The notes under the pieces are model-generated. The model did not search any database. It worked only from the letters and a program-made list of their open reading frames with translations, and had not been told where the DNA came from. The translations under genes and the position numbers were made by a program. This document shows, piece after piece, positions 50,678 to 59,304 of a stretch of DNA of 64,000 nucleotides. Origin of the DNA: BOG-931 sp963781725 (lineage in GTDB: Bacteria > Pseudomonadota > Alphaproteobacteria > Rhizobiales > Xanthobacteraceae); assembly GCA_963781725.1 (NCBI GenBank), contig CAWAGV010000002.1, positions 496,001 to 560,000 on the forward strand, given 5' to 3'. Numbering within the stretch: the stretch's first letter is position 1; each line of letters opens with the position of its first letter.

Positions 50678-52306
50678 ATGAGTTCGGCATACACATTAGG
50701 CCTCGGCCGCAATCCGGCGAATTTTCAGCCGCTGACGCCGCTGTCATTTCTGGCCCGCGCCGCCGAAATCTACCCGGACCAGACCGCGATCATCCACGGC
50801 AACCGGTCGTGGACCTATGCGGCATTCTATGAGCGCGCCAGGCGGCTGGCTTCGGCTCTCGCCGCACGCGGCATCAAGCGCGGCGACACGGTAGCGGTGG
50901 TGCTGCCTAACGTGCCGGCCATGCTGGAGGCGCACTACGGCGTCGCCATGGCCGGCGCCGTGCTTAATTCGATCAACACCCGGCTCGACGCCGCGATCAT
51001 CGCATTCACCCTCGACCACGGCGAAGCCAAGGTGCTGATCACCGACCGCGAATTTTCGAAAGTGGTGAAGGACGCGCTGGCAATCTGCAAGGCAAAGCCG
51101 CTGGTAATCGACTACGACGATCCGGAATTTACCGGCCCGGGCGAGCGGCTCGGCAATCTCGAATACGAAGAGTTTCTGCGCGAAGGCGATCCGCACTTTG
51201 CCTGGCTGATGCCGCAGGACGAATGGGACGCCATCTCGCTCAACTACACCTCAGGCACCACCGGCGATCCCAAGGGCGTCGTCTATCATCATCGCGGCGC
51301 TTATCTGCTGGCGATGGCCAATGTCATCACCTGCGGCATGGCCAAGCATCCGGTCTATCTGTGGACGCTGCCGATGTTTCATTGCAACGGCTGGTGTTTT
51401 CCATGGACGCTGTCGGTGGTCGCCGGCACCCATGTCTGCCTGCGCGCAGTGCGCGCCGCGCCGATCTACGACGCCATTGCCGGCCACAAGGTCACGCATC
51501 TTTGCGGCGCGCCCATCGTCATGTCGACGCTGCTCAACGCGCCGGAGCCGGAACGAAAGCCGCTGCCGCATACCGTTGAGTTCGTGACCGCCGCAGCGCC
51601 GCCGCCCGAAGCGGTGCTGGCGGCGATGAAGTCCGCCGGCTTCAACGTCACCCACGTTTACGGCCTCACCGAAACCTACGGACCGGCGAGCGTCAACGAC
51701 TGGCATCGCGAATGGGATGCGCTGTCCGGCGCGGAACAGGCGGCGAAGAAGGCGCGGCAGGGCGTACGCTATCCGGTGCTGGAAGCACTCGACGTGCTCG
51801 ATCCGGAAACCATGAGGCCGGTGCCGCGCGACGGCGAAACACTCGGCGAAGTGATGTTCCGCGGCAACGTGGTGATGAAAGGCTACCTGAAGAACCAGGC
51901 GTCGACCGATGCCGCCTTTGCCGGCGGCTGGTTTCACTCCGGCGATCTCGGCGTCATTCACCCGGACGGCTACATCCAGCTCAAGGACCGCTCGAAAGAC
52001 ATCATCATCTCCGGCGGCGAGAATATTTCCTCGATCGAAGTCGAGGATGCGCTTTACAAACATCCCGCCGTGCAGGTCGTCGCCGTGGTCGCCAAGCCCG
52101 ACGACAGGTGGGGTGAGACACCGTGCGCGTTCATCGAGCTGAAGCCGGGCATGACCGCGACCGCCGACGAACTGATCGCATGGTGCCGCAAGAATCTCGC
52201 CGCCTATAAATGCCCGCGCTATGTCGTGTTCGCGGAAATCCCGAAGACCTCGACCGGAAAAATTCAGAAATTCAAGCTGCGGAGCATGGCAAAGGAAGCC
52301 TCATGA
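50678..52306 (+). CDS. Acyl-CoA synthetase (medium-chain/AlkK-like ligase)
   Basis: 542 residues from ATG 50678 with GGGGAG upstream. An N-terminal NFQPLTPLSFLARAAEIYPDQTAIIHGNRSWTYA is typical of AlkK-type ligases. ATP motif ISLNYTSGTTGDPKGVVYHHRGAYL near 180, then MFHCNGWCFPW near 215, THVYGLTETYGPASV near 318, WFHSGDLGVIHPDGYIQLKDRSKDIIISGGENISSIEVE near 417 and the C-terminal Lys in PKTSTGKIQKFKLR. Activates a fatty or aromatic acid; chain length is not readable here. Confidence 0.92.
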   Translation: MSSAYTLGLGRNPANFQPLTPLSFLARAAEIYPDQTAIIHGNRSWTYAAFYERARRLASALAARGIKRGDTVAVVLPNVPAMLEAHYGVAMAGAVLNSINTRLDAAIIAFTLDHGEAKVLITDREFSKVVKDALAICKAKPLVIDYDDPEFTGPGERLGNLEYEEFLREGDPHFAWLMPQDEWDAISLNYTSGTTGDPKGVVYHHRGAYLLAMANVITCGMAKHPVYLWTLPMFHCNGWCFPWTLSVVAGTHVCLRAVRAAPIYDAIAGHKVTHLCGAPIVMSTLLNAPEPERKPLPHTVEFVTAAAPPPEAVLAAMKSAGFNVTHVYGLTETYGPASVNDWHREWDALSGAEQAAKKARQGVRYPVLEALDVLDPETMRPVPRDGETLGEVMFRGNVVMKGYLKNQASTDAAFAGGWFHSGDLGVIHPDGYIQLKDRSKDIIISGGENISSIEVEDALYKHPAVQVVAVVAKPDDRWGETPCAFIELKPGMTATADELIAWCRKNLAAYKCPRYVVFAEIPKTSTGKIQKFKLRSMAKEAS

Positions 52307-52343
52307 CCGAAACGCCAACGGCTTCCTGAGCCCGCAAAAAAAC

Positions 52344-52369
52344 AAAAGGCGGCGCGCCCGCCGCCTTTT
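52344..52369 (+). terminator. Bidirectional terminator after the acyl-CoA ligase
   Basis: Symmetric hairpin AAAAGGCGGCG / CGCCGCCTTTT with a short loop, 38 bases after the ligase stop. Confidence 0.85.
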
Positions 52370-52463
52370 GCCGTCTCTCTGATACGCACTTTTGAAAATA
52401 AAAGAGGTTTTACCCGTGAACACCGCTCGGTTCACGTCGGCTTCAATTTGCCGGACTGACGAG

Positions 52464-52643
52464 CTAATGGACGAGCGTATCGTGTCTTAAGCGCTCGATC
52501 TCGTCCTTGACCTGCAATTTTCGCCGCTTCAATTCTACAATTTCGAGGGCGTCGGTAGATGGGTGGGTAAGTGCCTCGCTGATTTCGACTTTCAGCAATT
52601 CGTGACGTTTCTCAAGTTCCGCAAGATGCAATTCAATCGCCAT
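52464..52643 (-). CDS. DUF465 (YdcH-like) small coiled-coil protein A
   Basis: 59 residues from ATG 52643 with AAGGAGA upstream: MAIELHLAELEKRHELLKVEISEALTHPS, then IVELKRRKLQVKDEIERLRHD. Two helices with KRRKLQVKDEIxRL, the hallmark of DUF465 (YdcH) proteins. Short antiparallel coiled coil. Function unknown; common in proteobacteria. Divergent from a second DUF465 gene. Confidence 0.88.
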   Translation of the reverse strand: MAIELHLAELEKRHELLKVEISEALTHPSTDALEIVELKRRKLQVKDEIERLRHDTLVH

Positions 52644-52916
52644 GTGGCATCTCTCCTTGCGTTGGATAGCCGGCTGACCCCTGCACAACCACAACCACAG
52701 TTATGATACTCCGATTTGAGCCCGCCGAAAATCCCCGCTGTGAATGGTTAAGAAGCTTTGCCTGATATTTCGGCACCCTTGCCGGCCATTATCCAAAACG
52801 CGATACTCTATAATCACTTATCAGGGTCCCGGCCTGAGCATGATCACTTCGGATGGGCGTCATCCGCCGTTACCGATCATGCTTTTGCGCCGCACCCCGG
52901 CGCGGCCGCGGCGGCA

Positions 52917-53123
52917 ATGACACCAGAGGAAGAACGCGAGCTTCGACAACAGCTTGCGCGCTTGCAACAGGAGCATCGCGATCTCGATGCCGCGATTGCT
53001 GCGTTGCAGGATTCCCCAGGCTCCGACATCATCCAGGTGCAGCGCCTGAAAAAACGCAAGCTTCAGTTGCGCGACCGCATCACATTCATCGAAGACGAGC
53101 TTACGCCCGACATTATTGCGTGA
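52917..53123 (+). CDS. DUF465 (YdcH-like) small coiled-coil protein B
   Basis: 68 residues from ATG 52917: MTPEEERELRQQLARLQQEHRDLDAAIAALQ, then VQRLKKRKLQLRDRITFIEDELTPDIIA, again with KKRKLQLRDRI. An earlier in-frame start (52758) would add 53 residues without the family pattern. Its stop overlaps the end of the convergent diguanylate-cyclase gene by a few bases (53113-53123). Confidence 0.82.
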   Translation: MTPEEERELRQQLARLQQEHRDLDAAIAALQDSPGSDIIQVQRLKKRKLQLRDRITFIEDELTPDIIA

Positions 53124-53871
53124 GCCCGGCCTTCTTGCTGGCCGGCGCGGCAAGTCCCGCGTTGCTGTCTGACGCAGAAAGTCCCTTGCGCTCGCGCTTG
53201 CGCGCATACATCGCGACGTCGGCCCTCGTCAAAACCTCCTCGGGCGTATCGAGAGCGCCGAGAAGCGCCACACCGGCCGATGCCCCGACCACGAGCGATG
53301 AGCTGCCCCATCGCACCGGCGTCGCATAGACGGCGGCTTCCAGGGCGCGCGCTTTTACTTCCGCTTCCGGCCCGCCAACGTTCCACAGCAGGACGACGAA
53401 TTCGTCGCCGCCGTAGCGCGCCACCACGTCCGAGGCGCGCACGCTGCGCATAAACGACGCCGCGACCGCCTTGAGCACCGCATCGCCGGCATTGTGGCCG
53501 TGGCGATCGTTGACCGGCTTGAAGTCGTCGAGATCGAGGTAGATCAACGCCGCCCCGGTACCGTAGCGTTTGACATAGGCCAGCGAGCGCCGCAGCTCGC
53601 GCTCGAAGCCGCGCCGATTGAGCGTCTCGGTGAGCGGATCGACGTCGATCAGCGTCTCCAGATCCTGGATACGCGTGCGCGAAGCCTTCAACTGCGCGGC
53701 CAACGCATCAACTTCGGCGGCGAGCCGCATGACGATGGAGCGCGATGGCGGCCGCGCTTGTGGCTTGGTATTTCCGCCGATGACCTTGTCCGGCGCGGCA
53801 CGGGAGGACTTGGGCCGCCGCTGCACGACGGGCTTCGTGCTCCGTTCCGGTTTTGCCGCCTTGCGTCCCAT
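53113..53871 (-). CDS. GGDEF-domain diguanylate cyclase
   Basis: 252 residues from ATG 53871; a longer open frame upstream (to 54342) is antisense shadow of the phosphatase. A basic disordered N-terminus is followed by a coiled-coil (IVMRLAAEVDALAAQLKASRTRIQDLETLI) and the GGDEF domain: DPLTETLNRRGFERELRRSLAYVKRYGTGAALIYLDLDDFKPVNDRHGHNAGD. The intact active site is RYGGDEFVVLL, and the inhibitory I-site RASD lies five residues upstream. Should make cyclic di-GMP with product feedback. No membrane segment is seen, so it is cytosolic. Confidence 0.9.
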   Translation of the reverse strand: MGRKAAKPERSTKPVVQRRPKSSRAAPDKVIGGNTKPQARPPSRSIVMRLAAEVDALAAQLKASRTRIQDLETLIDVDPLTETLNRRGFERELRRSLAYVKRYGTGAALIYLDLDDFKPVNDRHGHNAGDAVLKAVAASFMRSVRASDVVARYGGDEFVVLLWNVGGPEAEVKARALEAAVYATPVRWGSSSLVVGASAGVALLGALDTPEEVLTRADVAMYARKRERKGLSASDSNAGLAAPASKKAGLTQ

Positions 53872-53948
53872 GCCGTCTAATGTCCCGCCGCGCAAATCGC
53901 GATGCGAGGATAACCCGCCGGACTTGCGCGAGCAGCCGCCGGACGCGC

Positions 53949-54608
53949 TCACTCGGACGTGAGAAACCGCAGCGGCGGCACCTGCGTATCGTCGAATACC
54001 GCCGCCGTCAGCGGACCGCCAAAAACCGCGGCGGTATCGATGTTGAGGCGATTGCTCCGCTGGTCCGGCACGCCGGTCAGAAGCGGGGTGTGGCCATGCA
54101 CGATCAGCCGGCCATAGTCTCCGGTGTGCGACAGAAACGGCTCCCTGATCCAGAGCAATGTGCCTTCGGCTTGCGCGACGAGCGGCTGTTCCGGATCGAT
54201 CCCGGCATGGACGAAGAGGCGCCGGCCGTCGTCGTGGCTCAGCCGCAGCGAACGCATCCAGTCGACATGCTGCAGCGGCAATTCGCCGGGACGGACCCCG
54301 CCATAGCTCTCGAGCGTGGCCTCGCCGCCGCCCACGAACCACATGCGGATCGGGGCTTCGCCGTCGATCACGCCAACGGCCATCGCTTCATGATTGCCCT
54401 TCAGCGCGATGACCCGTTCGCCGAACCGGGACTGCATCTCGATGAGATAAGCGATGACGCCGCACGAATCCGGGCCGCGATCGATGTAATCGCCCAGGAA
54501 AACGAATGTCGCGGGCTGCCCGGCGGCGTCCTGTTCGCAGCGCAGCATAAGCCGCTCGAGCTTATCCAGCGAACCGTGAATATCGCCAATGGCATAGGTC
54601 AGCGGCAT
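53949..54608 (-). CDS. Calcineurin-like metallophosphatase (serine/threonine phosphatase / ApaH-like)
   Basis: 219 residues from ATG 54608 (a TTG at 54638 is possible). Metal motifs in order: YAIGDIHGSLDKL near 5, FLGDYIDRGPDS near 38, VIALKGNHEAM near 68, LFVHAGIDPEQ near 133 and LIVHGHTP near 170, all intact. Bacterial PPP-type phosphatase, acting on phosphoproteins or dinucleotides. Lies 77 bases upstream of the diguanylate cyclase on the same strand. Confidence 0.9.
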   Translation of the reverse strand: MPLTYAIGDIHGSLDKLERLMLRCEQDAAGQPATFVFLGDYIDRGPDSCGVIAYLIEMQSRFGERVIALKGNHEAMAVGVIDGEAPIRMWFVGGGEATLESYGGVRPGELPLQHVDWMRSLRLSHDDGRRLFVHAGIDPEQPLVAQAEGTLLWIREPFLSHTGDYGRLIVHGHTPLLTGVPDQRSNRLNIDTAAVFGGPLTAAVFDDTQVPPLRFLTSE

Positions 54609-54754
54609 CGCTGTTTCCGGGCTGGCGGGGTGGTCCAATAATGGCCAGAATCAGGCATGGTTGTTCAGTCAATGTTCAACCAGAAAATGGGAACTTTAGG
54701 CAGCTGGGGCGGTTTGCCTCCGCTGAGGAAACCGATCCAATTCGAGGTGATGTC

Positions 54755-55049
54755 ATGAGAAAGCTTCTCACTGCATTGGTCGCGGCGGCGAGTATTTCGG
54801 CCGCGGCAATTGCGGTATCCAGCCCTGCAGATGCGTACTGGCGCGGCGGTGGTTGGCGCGGTGGTGGTTGGCACGGCGGGTACTGGGGACCGGGTTTAGG
54901 CTTTGCGGCCGGTGCGGTCATCGGCGGCGCCCTTGCAGCCCCGTACTATCCGTACGGCTACTTACCCCTACGCCCCGGCACCCTACCCAGCGCCCTGCGT
55001 GTGGCGGCGGGTTTGGAACGGTTACGCCTGGGTTCGCGCCTGCGTCTGA
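54755..55049 (+). pseudogene. Small secreted Gly/Tyr-rich protein with apparent single-base insertion
   Basis: Signal peptide (MRKLLTALVAAASISAAAIAVSSPADA) and a glycine-rich stretch (WRGGGWRGGGWHGGYWGPG, AAGAVIGGALAAPYYPYGY). At about 54962 the frame shifts by one extra base. In the corrected frame the tail reads YAPAPYPAPCVWRRVWNGYAWVRACV to the TGA at 55047-55049, which matches the Cys-Trp-Arg-Val-Trp tail of similar proteins in the group. In the given frame the tail is LPLRPGTLPSALRVAAGL and on to 55063, with no such features. The usual small-envelope-protein function is unknown. Confidence 0.7.
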
Positions 55050-55092
55050 CGGCCAGGGTCTGACGCCTGGTGTCTGACGGCCAAGCATTCAC

Positions 55093-55125
55093 AACGGCGT
55101 CCCGGCCGCGGGACGCCGTTGCTTT
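55093..55125 (+). terminator. Terminator after the Gly/Tyr-rich gene
   Basis: An 11-bp stem AACGGCGTCCC / GGGACGCCGTT (55093-55103 with 55110-55120) followed by GCTTTAAA. Confidence 0.75.
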
Positions 55126-55310
55126 AAATCTGCTAACTTTAAGGTGGGATAAGGGTTAGGGGTTTGATTCGCCAACAAACTTCCGCCAAAGAGTGTCCGC
55201 CTTATTGTGATCCAGGCGAACAGACGGACGTGCAATTTCCGGGAGTGGCACGGGGACTCCCGCAGACCGCGCTTAAGATCGGCACCCGTCCGATCGCTTG
55301 AGGAGAAAAC

Positions 55311-55643
55311 ATGCACAAGTCGCTTATCGGGCTTGCTGCCGCAGCAAGCCTCGGGTTGGCCTCGCTGGCCGTTCCGAGCACTGCGAATGCAGGTTGTTAC
55401 GGCTGCGCCGTCGGCGCGGGCGTGATCGGCGGTATCGCCGCCGGCGCAATCATCGGCAGCGCGATTGCCAACAATCCGCCGCCCCCGCCGCCCGGCTACT
55501 ATGCGCCGCCTCCGCCCCCGCCGCCCGGTTACTATCCGGCGGCCGGCTATGCCCAGCTCGCCCCGGGCTGCTACTGGGGCAAGCGCCGGGTTTGGGTTGA
55601 AGGCTACGGCTATCAGGTGCGGACCGTTCAGGTCTGTCCCTGA
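55311..55643 (+). CDS. Small secreted proline/glycine-rich protein
   Basis: 110 residues. AGGAG before ATG 55311. Signal peptide (MHKSLIGLAAAASLGLASLAVPSTANA), then CYGCAVGAGVIGGIAAGAIIGSAI, a glycine-zipper membrane segment. A Pro/Tyr-rich stretch (NNPPPPPPGYYAPPPPPPPGYYP) and a Cys/Trp tail (CYWGKRRVWVEGYGYQVRTVQVCP) complete it. The tail resembles that of the neighbouring frameshifted gene, so they are distant paralogues. Function unknown. Confidence 0.8.
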   Translation: MHKSLIGLAAAASLGLASLAVPSTANAGCYGCAVGAGVIGGIAAGAIIGSAIANNPPPPPPGYYAPPPPPPPGYYPAAGYAQLAPGCYWGKRRVWVEGYGYQVRTVQVCP

Positions 55644-55680
55644 TCCAAGTCGCCGATCCTGAAATCCGAGCAGGATTTTG

Positions 55681-55716
55681 CCGGCCGGCTGTCACCAGCC
55701 GGCCGGTTGTTTTTCT
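55681..55716 (+). terminator. Terminator after the Pro/Gly-rich gene
   Basis: Perfect 10-bp stem CCGGCCGGCT / AGCCGGCCGG (55681-55690 with 55697-55706) and TTGTTTTTCT. Confidence 0.9.
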
Positions 55717-55795
55717 GGCGCCGTCGCGGCCATCATGTCACGGTGCGAAACAAATCACGGTGCCGACTCGGCCGATGCGATTGCGCAGCGCAGCC

Positions 55796-56827
55796 ATGAA
55801 CGTTCGAATGACGTTCGAATCGACAAAAGATTTCATTGGCCGCCTGGTTTCAGCCGAACAGCAGCAAAAACTCGGCCAAAAACTCAGCGATGCGATTCGC
55901 CATGGCATTGAACACGCGCACCGTGGCATTGAATACGCGCGTTATCTGGTCCGCGTCGCTCTCATTATCGCCGACGATCTCCTTGAACGCACGTGGCCGG
56001 TGCGGCGCCGGCCGGCATGGTTGTCGCGCGCCGTGATGTGGATCGCGCTCGCGGCCCTTGGCCTTTATGTCGGCTTTGCCGCGCTGCTCTACTTCACCCA
56101 GCGCTCGCTGATGTATTTTCCCGACACCGCCCATATCACGCCGGCGCAGGCCGGATTGTCGCGCGCCACGGAAGTGCCGCTGACCACCGCTGACGGCGCG
56201 CACATCACCGTCTGGCATATGCCGCCGAGCGGCGGCAAACCGGTCGTGCTTTATTTTCACGGCAATGGCGGCGCCCTGCACTACCGCGTCGCCCGCTTCG
56301 ACAAGCTCGCCGCCGACGGCATCGGACTCGTCGCACTGGAATATCGCGGCTACGGCGGCAACAGCGGCAGCCCCAGCGAGGCGGGCCTTATTGCCGACGC
56401 CGAGGCCGCATACGCATTTGCCGTCGCACACTATCCGGCGTCGCAGATCGTGGTCTGGGGCGAGTCGCTTGGCACCGGTCTCGCCGTCGCGCTGGCTGCG
56501 GAAAAGCCGGTCGGCCGCGTCATCCTCGAAGCGCCGTTTATGTCCGCCGAAGCGGTCGGCGCCAGACACTATTGGTATCTGCCGGTGCGGCTTTTGATGA
56601 CGGATCAATTCCATTCCGACTGGCGTATCGGCAAGGTCACCGCACCGCTATTGATCCTGCACGGCGTGAAAGACGAAACCGTGCCTTTCACCCAGGGCGA
56701 GCAGTTATTCGCGCTCGCCAATCAGCCCAAGCACATCGTCAAATTCCTCGACGGCCACCACGAGGACCTCGACGCCAACGGAGCGCTGATCGCGGTCAGC
56801 CGCTTTCTTGCCGGCGACCTGGATTAG
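55796..56827 (+). CDS. Membrane-anchored alpha/beta hydrolase
   Basis: 343 residues from ATG 55796 (an ATG at 55760 is possible). An N-terminal amphipathic region with IRHGIEHAHRGIEYARYL leads to one helix (AVMWIALAALGLYVGFAALLYFTQ), then the hydrolase domain. It has VLYFHGNGGALHYR (oxyanion), YRGYGGNSGSPSE, nucleophile Ser in VVWGESLGTGLAVAL, Asp in LILHGVKDETVPF and His in LDGHHEDL. It resembles inner-membrane BEM46/ABHD13-like hydrolases. Substrate unknown. Confidence 0.85.
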   Translation: MNVRMTFESTKDFIGRLVSAEQQQKLGQKLSDAIRHGIEHAHRGIEYARYLVRVALIIADDLLERTWPVRRRPAWLSRAVMWIALAALGLYVGFAALLYFTQRSLMYFPDTAHITPAQAGLSRATEVPLTTADGAHITVWHMPPSGGKPVVLYFHGNGGALHYRVARFDKLAADGIGLVALEYRGYGGNSGSPSEAGLIADAEAAYAFAVAHYPASQIVVWGESLGTGLAVALAAEKPVGRVILEAPFMSAEAVGARHYWYLPVRLLMTDQFHSDWRIGKVTAPLLILHGVKDETVPFTQGEQLFALANQPKHIVKFLDGHHEDLDANGALIAVSRFLAGDLD

Positions 56828-56844
56828 GGGCGCGGCCCGAAACG

Positions 56845-57696
56845 CTAAAATGTCTGATAGGTGTGTCCGGGCTGGCCGCCGACGCGGGCAAATCCGGTCT
56901 TGGCCGGTTCGTACTTGTCGTTGATGTTGAGCGCCTTGGCGTAGGAGCCGGCAGCCTTTTCCTTGTCGCCGAGCCGCTCGTAGGCGAGACCCCGGCCCGA
57001 CCAGGCCTTGAGATTCTGCGGCTCGGCCTGAACCGCCTGATCGAGATCCTCGGCGGCGGCCTTGTTGTTGCTGACCGCCAGGTAGCTCAAGCCGCGCGCG
57101 ACAAAAAACGGGGTTTTTTGCGACGTCAGTCCCAGCCCGGCCGTGAAGTCATCGATGGCGAACTGGTTCTGGCGCTGGGTCTGATAAAGCAAACCGCGGC
57201 TGTAATACGCCTCGGCATTGTCCGGCTTGAGCGCGATCGCCTTGTTCAAGTCGGCGAGCGCCTGTTCGCTGCGGCCCTGCTGGCTGTAGACGATGCCGCG
57301 GCCGACATAGGCCGGCGCGTAGTTCGGATCGAGACCGATCGCCTTGTTGAAGTCGGCAAGCGCAAGCTCGGGCTGATTGGTCTTTCGGTAAACGAGACCA
57401 CGATTGGCGTAGGCTTGCGCATAGTTCGGATCGAGACTGATCGCCTTGCTGAAATCGGCGAGAGCCAGATCGTTGCGGCCGGATTCGCCGTACACCGAGC
57501 CGCGCATATTGTAGGCCTGCGGATCGTTCGGATGCTGGGTGATGACTTCGCTGAGCGACGCCAGGTTCGGCTGCGCCGTCGTCAGCGCCGGGTCTTCCTT
57601 CTCGGCAGACGGCGCGCCGCCGCCCAGTGTCGAGCAGCCGGCAACCGCAAGAGCCGCGACCAAAGCCAGCACTCTTTGATGTTGGGATCGGACCAT
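56845..57696 (-). CDS. TPR-repeat lipoprotein
   Basis: 283 residues from ATG 57696. Lipobox LAVAGC at about residue 16-21 marks it for lipid attachment. Six to seven tetratricopeptide repeats follow, each with AYxxRGxxYxxxGRxxxALADFxKAIxLDPNYA. They lie at about 55-90, 90-125, 125-158, 158-190, 190-225 and 225-262. An interaction scaffold in the envelope. It ends at 56845, 17 bases from the convergent hydrolase stop. Confidence 0.88.
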   Translation of the reverse strand: MVRSQHQRVLALVAALAVAGCSTLGGGAPSAEKEDPALTTAQPNLASLSEVITQHPNDPQAYNMRGSVYGESGRNDLALADFSKAISLDPNYAQAYANRGLVYRKTNQPELALADFNKAIGLDPNYAPAYVGRGIVYSQQGRSEQALADLNKAIALKPDNAEAYYSRGLLYQTQRQNQFAIDDFTAGLGLTSQKTPFFVARGLSYLAVSNNKAAAEDLDQAVQAEPQNLKAWSGRGLAYERLGDKEKAAGSYAKALNINDKYEPAKTGFARVGGQPGHTYQTF

Positions 57697-57740
57697 GACC
57701 GGACCTGTCATCACTCACGCACGATAGTCCCGCACCCTGC

Positions 57741-57771
57741 AAAAAAACAGCGCGGGCAAAACCGCCCGCGC
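57741..57771 (-). terminator. rpsU terminator
   Basis: Minus-strand hairpin GCGCGGGC/GCCCGCGC (57764-57771 with 57750-57757) and a run of seven T. Lies 31 bases after the rpsU stop. Confidence 0.9.
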
Positions 57772-57802
57772 CATCTCCCTAATCTGATCGGAAGGTGATT
57801 TT

Positions 57803-58096
57803 TTAGCCGAAACGCGGCGTGCGCGGCGGGCCGCTCCGGCCACCTGCACCACCCGCACCGGGACCGCCGATGGTCGGCTTCGGCTTGGCCGGCAACAGGC
57901 CCTCGCGCTGCAACCGCTTGCGCGCCAGTTTGCGGGCGCGGCGGATCGCTTCCGCCTTCTCCCGTGCTTTCTTTTCTGATGGCTTTTCGTAATGGCCGCG
58001 GAGTTTCATCTCGCGGAAAATTCCCTCGCGCTGCATCTTCTTCTTGAGCGCCTTGAGGGCCTGATCGACATTATTGTCACGGACGAGAACCTGCAC
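57803..58096 (-). CDS. rpsU: Ribosomal protein S21
   Basis: 97 residues. S21 of the small subunit, near the 3' end of 16S rRNA. MQVLVRDNNVDQALKALKKKMQREGIFREMKLRGHYEKPSEKKAREKAEAIRRARK is the standard core; a basic tail with a Gly/Pro-rich end (GGPGAGGAGGRSGPPRTPRFG) is typical of alphaproteobacteria. GTG start with AAAGGAG upstream. A terminator follows. Confidence 0.95.
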   Translation of the reverse strand: MQVLVRDNNVDQALKALKKKMQREGIFREMKLRGHYEKPSEKKAREKAEAIRRARKLARKRLQREGLLPAKPKPTIGGPGAGGAGGRSGPPRTPRFG

Positions 58097-58221
58097 GCGT
58101 GCTCCTTTTGCCGTTCGGTTCGCGGGATTGCGTAGCGGGGCTGGCTTAAGCCTGCGCCGCTTTGGCCGGGCGTGTAGCAGAACAGGGCCGGAAAGTCCAT
58201 AACCAGGCCGTTTTCGGCCGG

Positions 58222-59304
58222 TTATTCGGCAAAGACCCGGGTGACATGCCCCATCTTGCGGCCGGCCCGCGCCACCGCCTTGCCATAGATGTGCACGGAA
58301 GCGCCGGGAACGGCGAGCCAGGACCGGAAATCATCGATCTCGCTGCCGATCAGGTTGGTCATTTCCACGCGCCCGTGGCGGACCGGCTTGGCCAGCGTCC
58401 ACCCGGCAACCGCCCGGATGTGCTGCTCGAATTGCGAGACCGAGGCGCCGTCCAGGGTCCAGTGCCCCGAATTATGCACCCGCGGTGCGATTTCATTGAC
58501 CAGCAATCCGCCGTCGCGCAGCACGAACATCTCGACTGCCAGCACCCCGACGTAGCCGAATTTTTCGGCGATGACGCCGGCAATCTCGAGCGCCTTGCCC
58601 GCTGTCGCGTCCGGCACAGCCGCCGGAACCCGCGAGACTTTCAGGATGTGATCGCGGTGCTCATTCTCGGTAACGTCGAAACATTGCACCGCGCCGTCAT
58701 GACCGCGCGCCGCGACCACCGACACTTCGCGTTCGAACGGCACAAAAGCTTCGAGAATGCACGGCTGCCCGCCGACATCCCGCCAGGCTGCCACCGGATC
58801 GGTGCCGTTTTTGATCGTCACCTGCCCCTTGCCGTCATAGCCAAGCCGCCGGGTTTTCAGCACGGCGGGGCGGCCGATCTTGTCCAGCGCCAGTGGCAGC
58901 GCCTCAGGGCAGTCCACGTCGGCAAAAGCCGCGGTGCCGATGCCGAGCGACGCGACGAAACTCTTCTCCGCGAACCGGTCCTGTGTCGTCGCCAGGATTT
59001 TTGGATCGGGCAGCACCGGAACACGGGCCGACAAAAAAGTCGCCGTCTCTGCCGGCACATTCTCGAACTCGTAAGTGACAACGTCGACGTCGCCGGCAAA
59101 GCGGTCGAGCGCCTGCGTATCGGTATAGTCGGCGCAGGTGACCCGGTGCACGACATCAAAGGCCGGCGAGTCCGGGCTCGGTGAAAGGATATGGCACTTG
59201 AATCCAAGTCGCGCCGCGGCAAGCGCCAGCATGCGGCCGAGTTGGCCACCCCCGAGGATCCCGATCGTGGTTCCGGGTTTTAAGACAGTCGCCGCTTCGC
59301 TCAC
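58222..59304 (-). CDS. purK: 5-(carboxyamino)imidazole ribonucleotide synthase
   Basis: 360-residue ATP-grasp enzyme of purine biosynthesis that carboxylates AIR to N5-CAIR. GTG start at 59304 overlaps the purE stop by four bases (GTGA), the usual coupling. TTIGILGGGQLGRMLALAAARLGF, YEFENVPAETATFL, KTRRLGYDGKGQ and VEMFVLRDGGLLVNEIAPRVHNSGHWT (ATP and Mg binding) are intact. A long open frame runs in from purE without a stop; it is a frame artefact of the shift in purE. Confidence 0.92.
   Translation of the reverse strand: MSEAATVLKPGTTIGILGGGQLGRMLALAAARLGFKCHILSPSPDSPAFDVVHRVTCADYTDTQALDRFAGDVDVVTYEFENVPAETATFLSARVPVLPDPKILATTQDRFAEKSFVASLGIGTAAFADVDCPEALPLALDKIGRPAVLKTRRLGYDGKGQVTIKNGTDPVAAWRDVGGQPCILEAFVPFEREVSVVAARGHDGAVQCFDVTENEHRDHILKVSRVPAAVPDATAGKALEIAGVIAEKFGYVGVLAVEMFVLRDGGLLVNEIAPRVHNSGHWTLDGASVSQFEQHIRAVAGWTLAKPVRHGRVEMTNLIGSEIDDFRSWLAVPGASVHIYGKAVARAGRKMGHVTRVFAE

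Noticed and set aside
53872..54342. N-terminal extension of the diguanylate cyclase
   Set aside because: It is antisense-frame shadow of the metallophosphatase; the compact start at 53871 gives a normal GGDEF protein.
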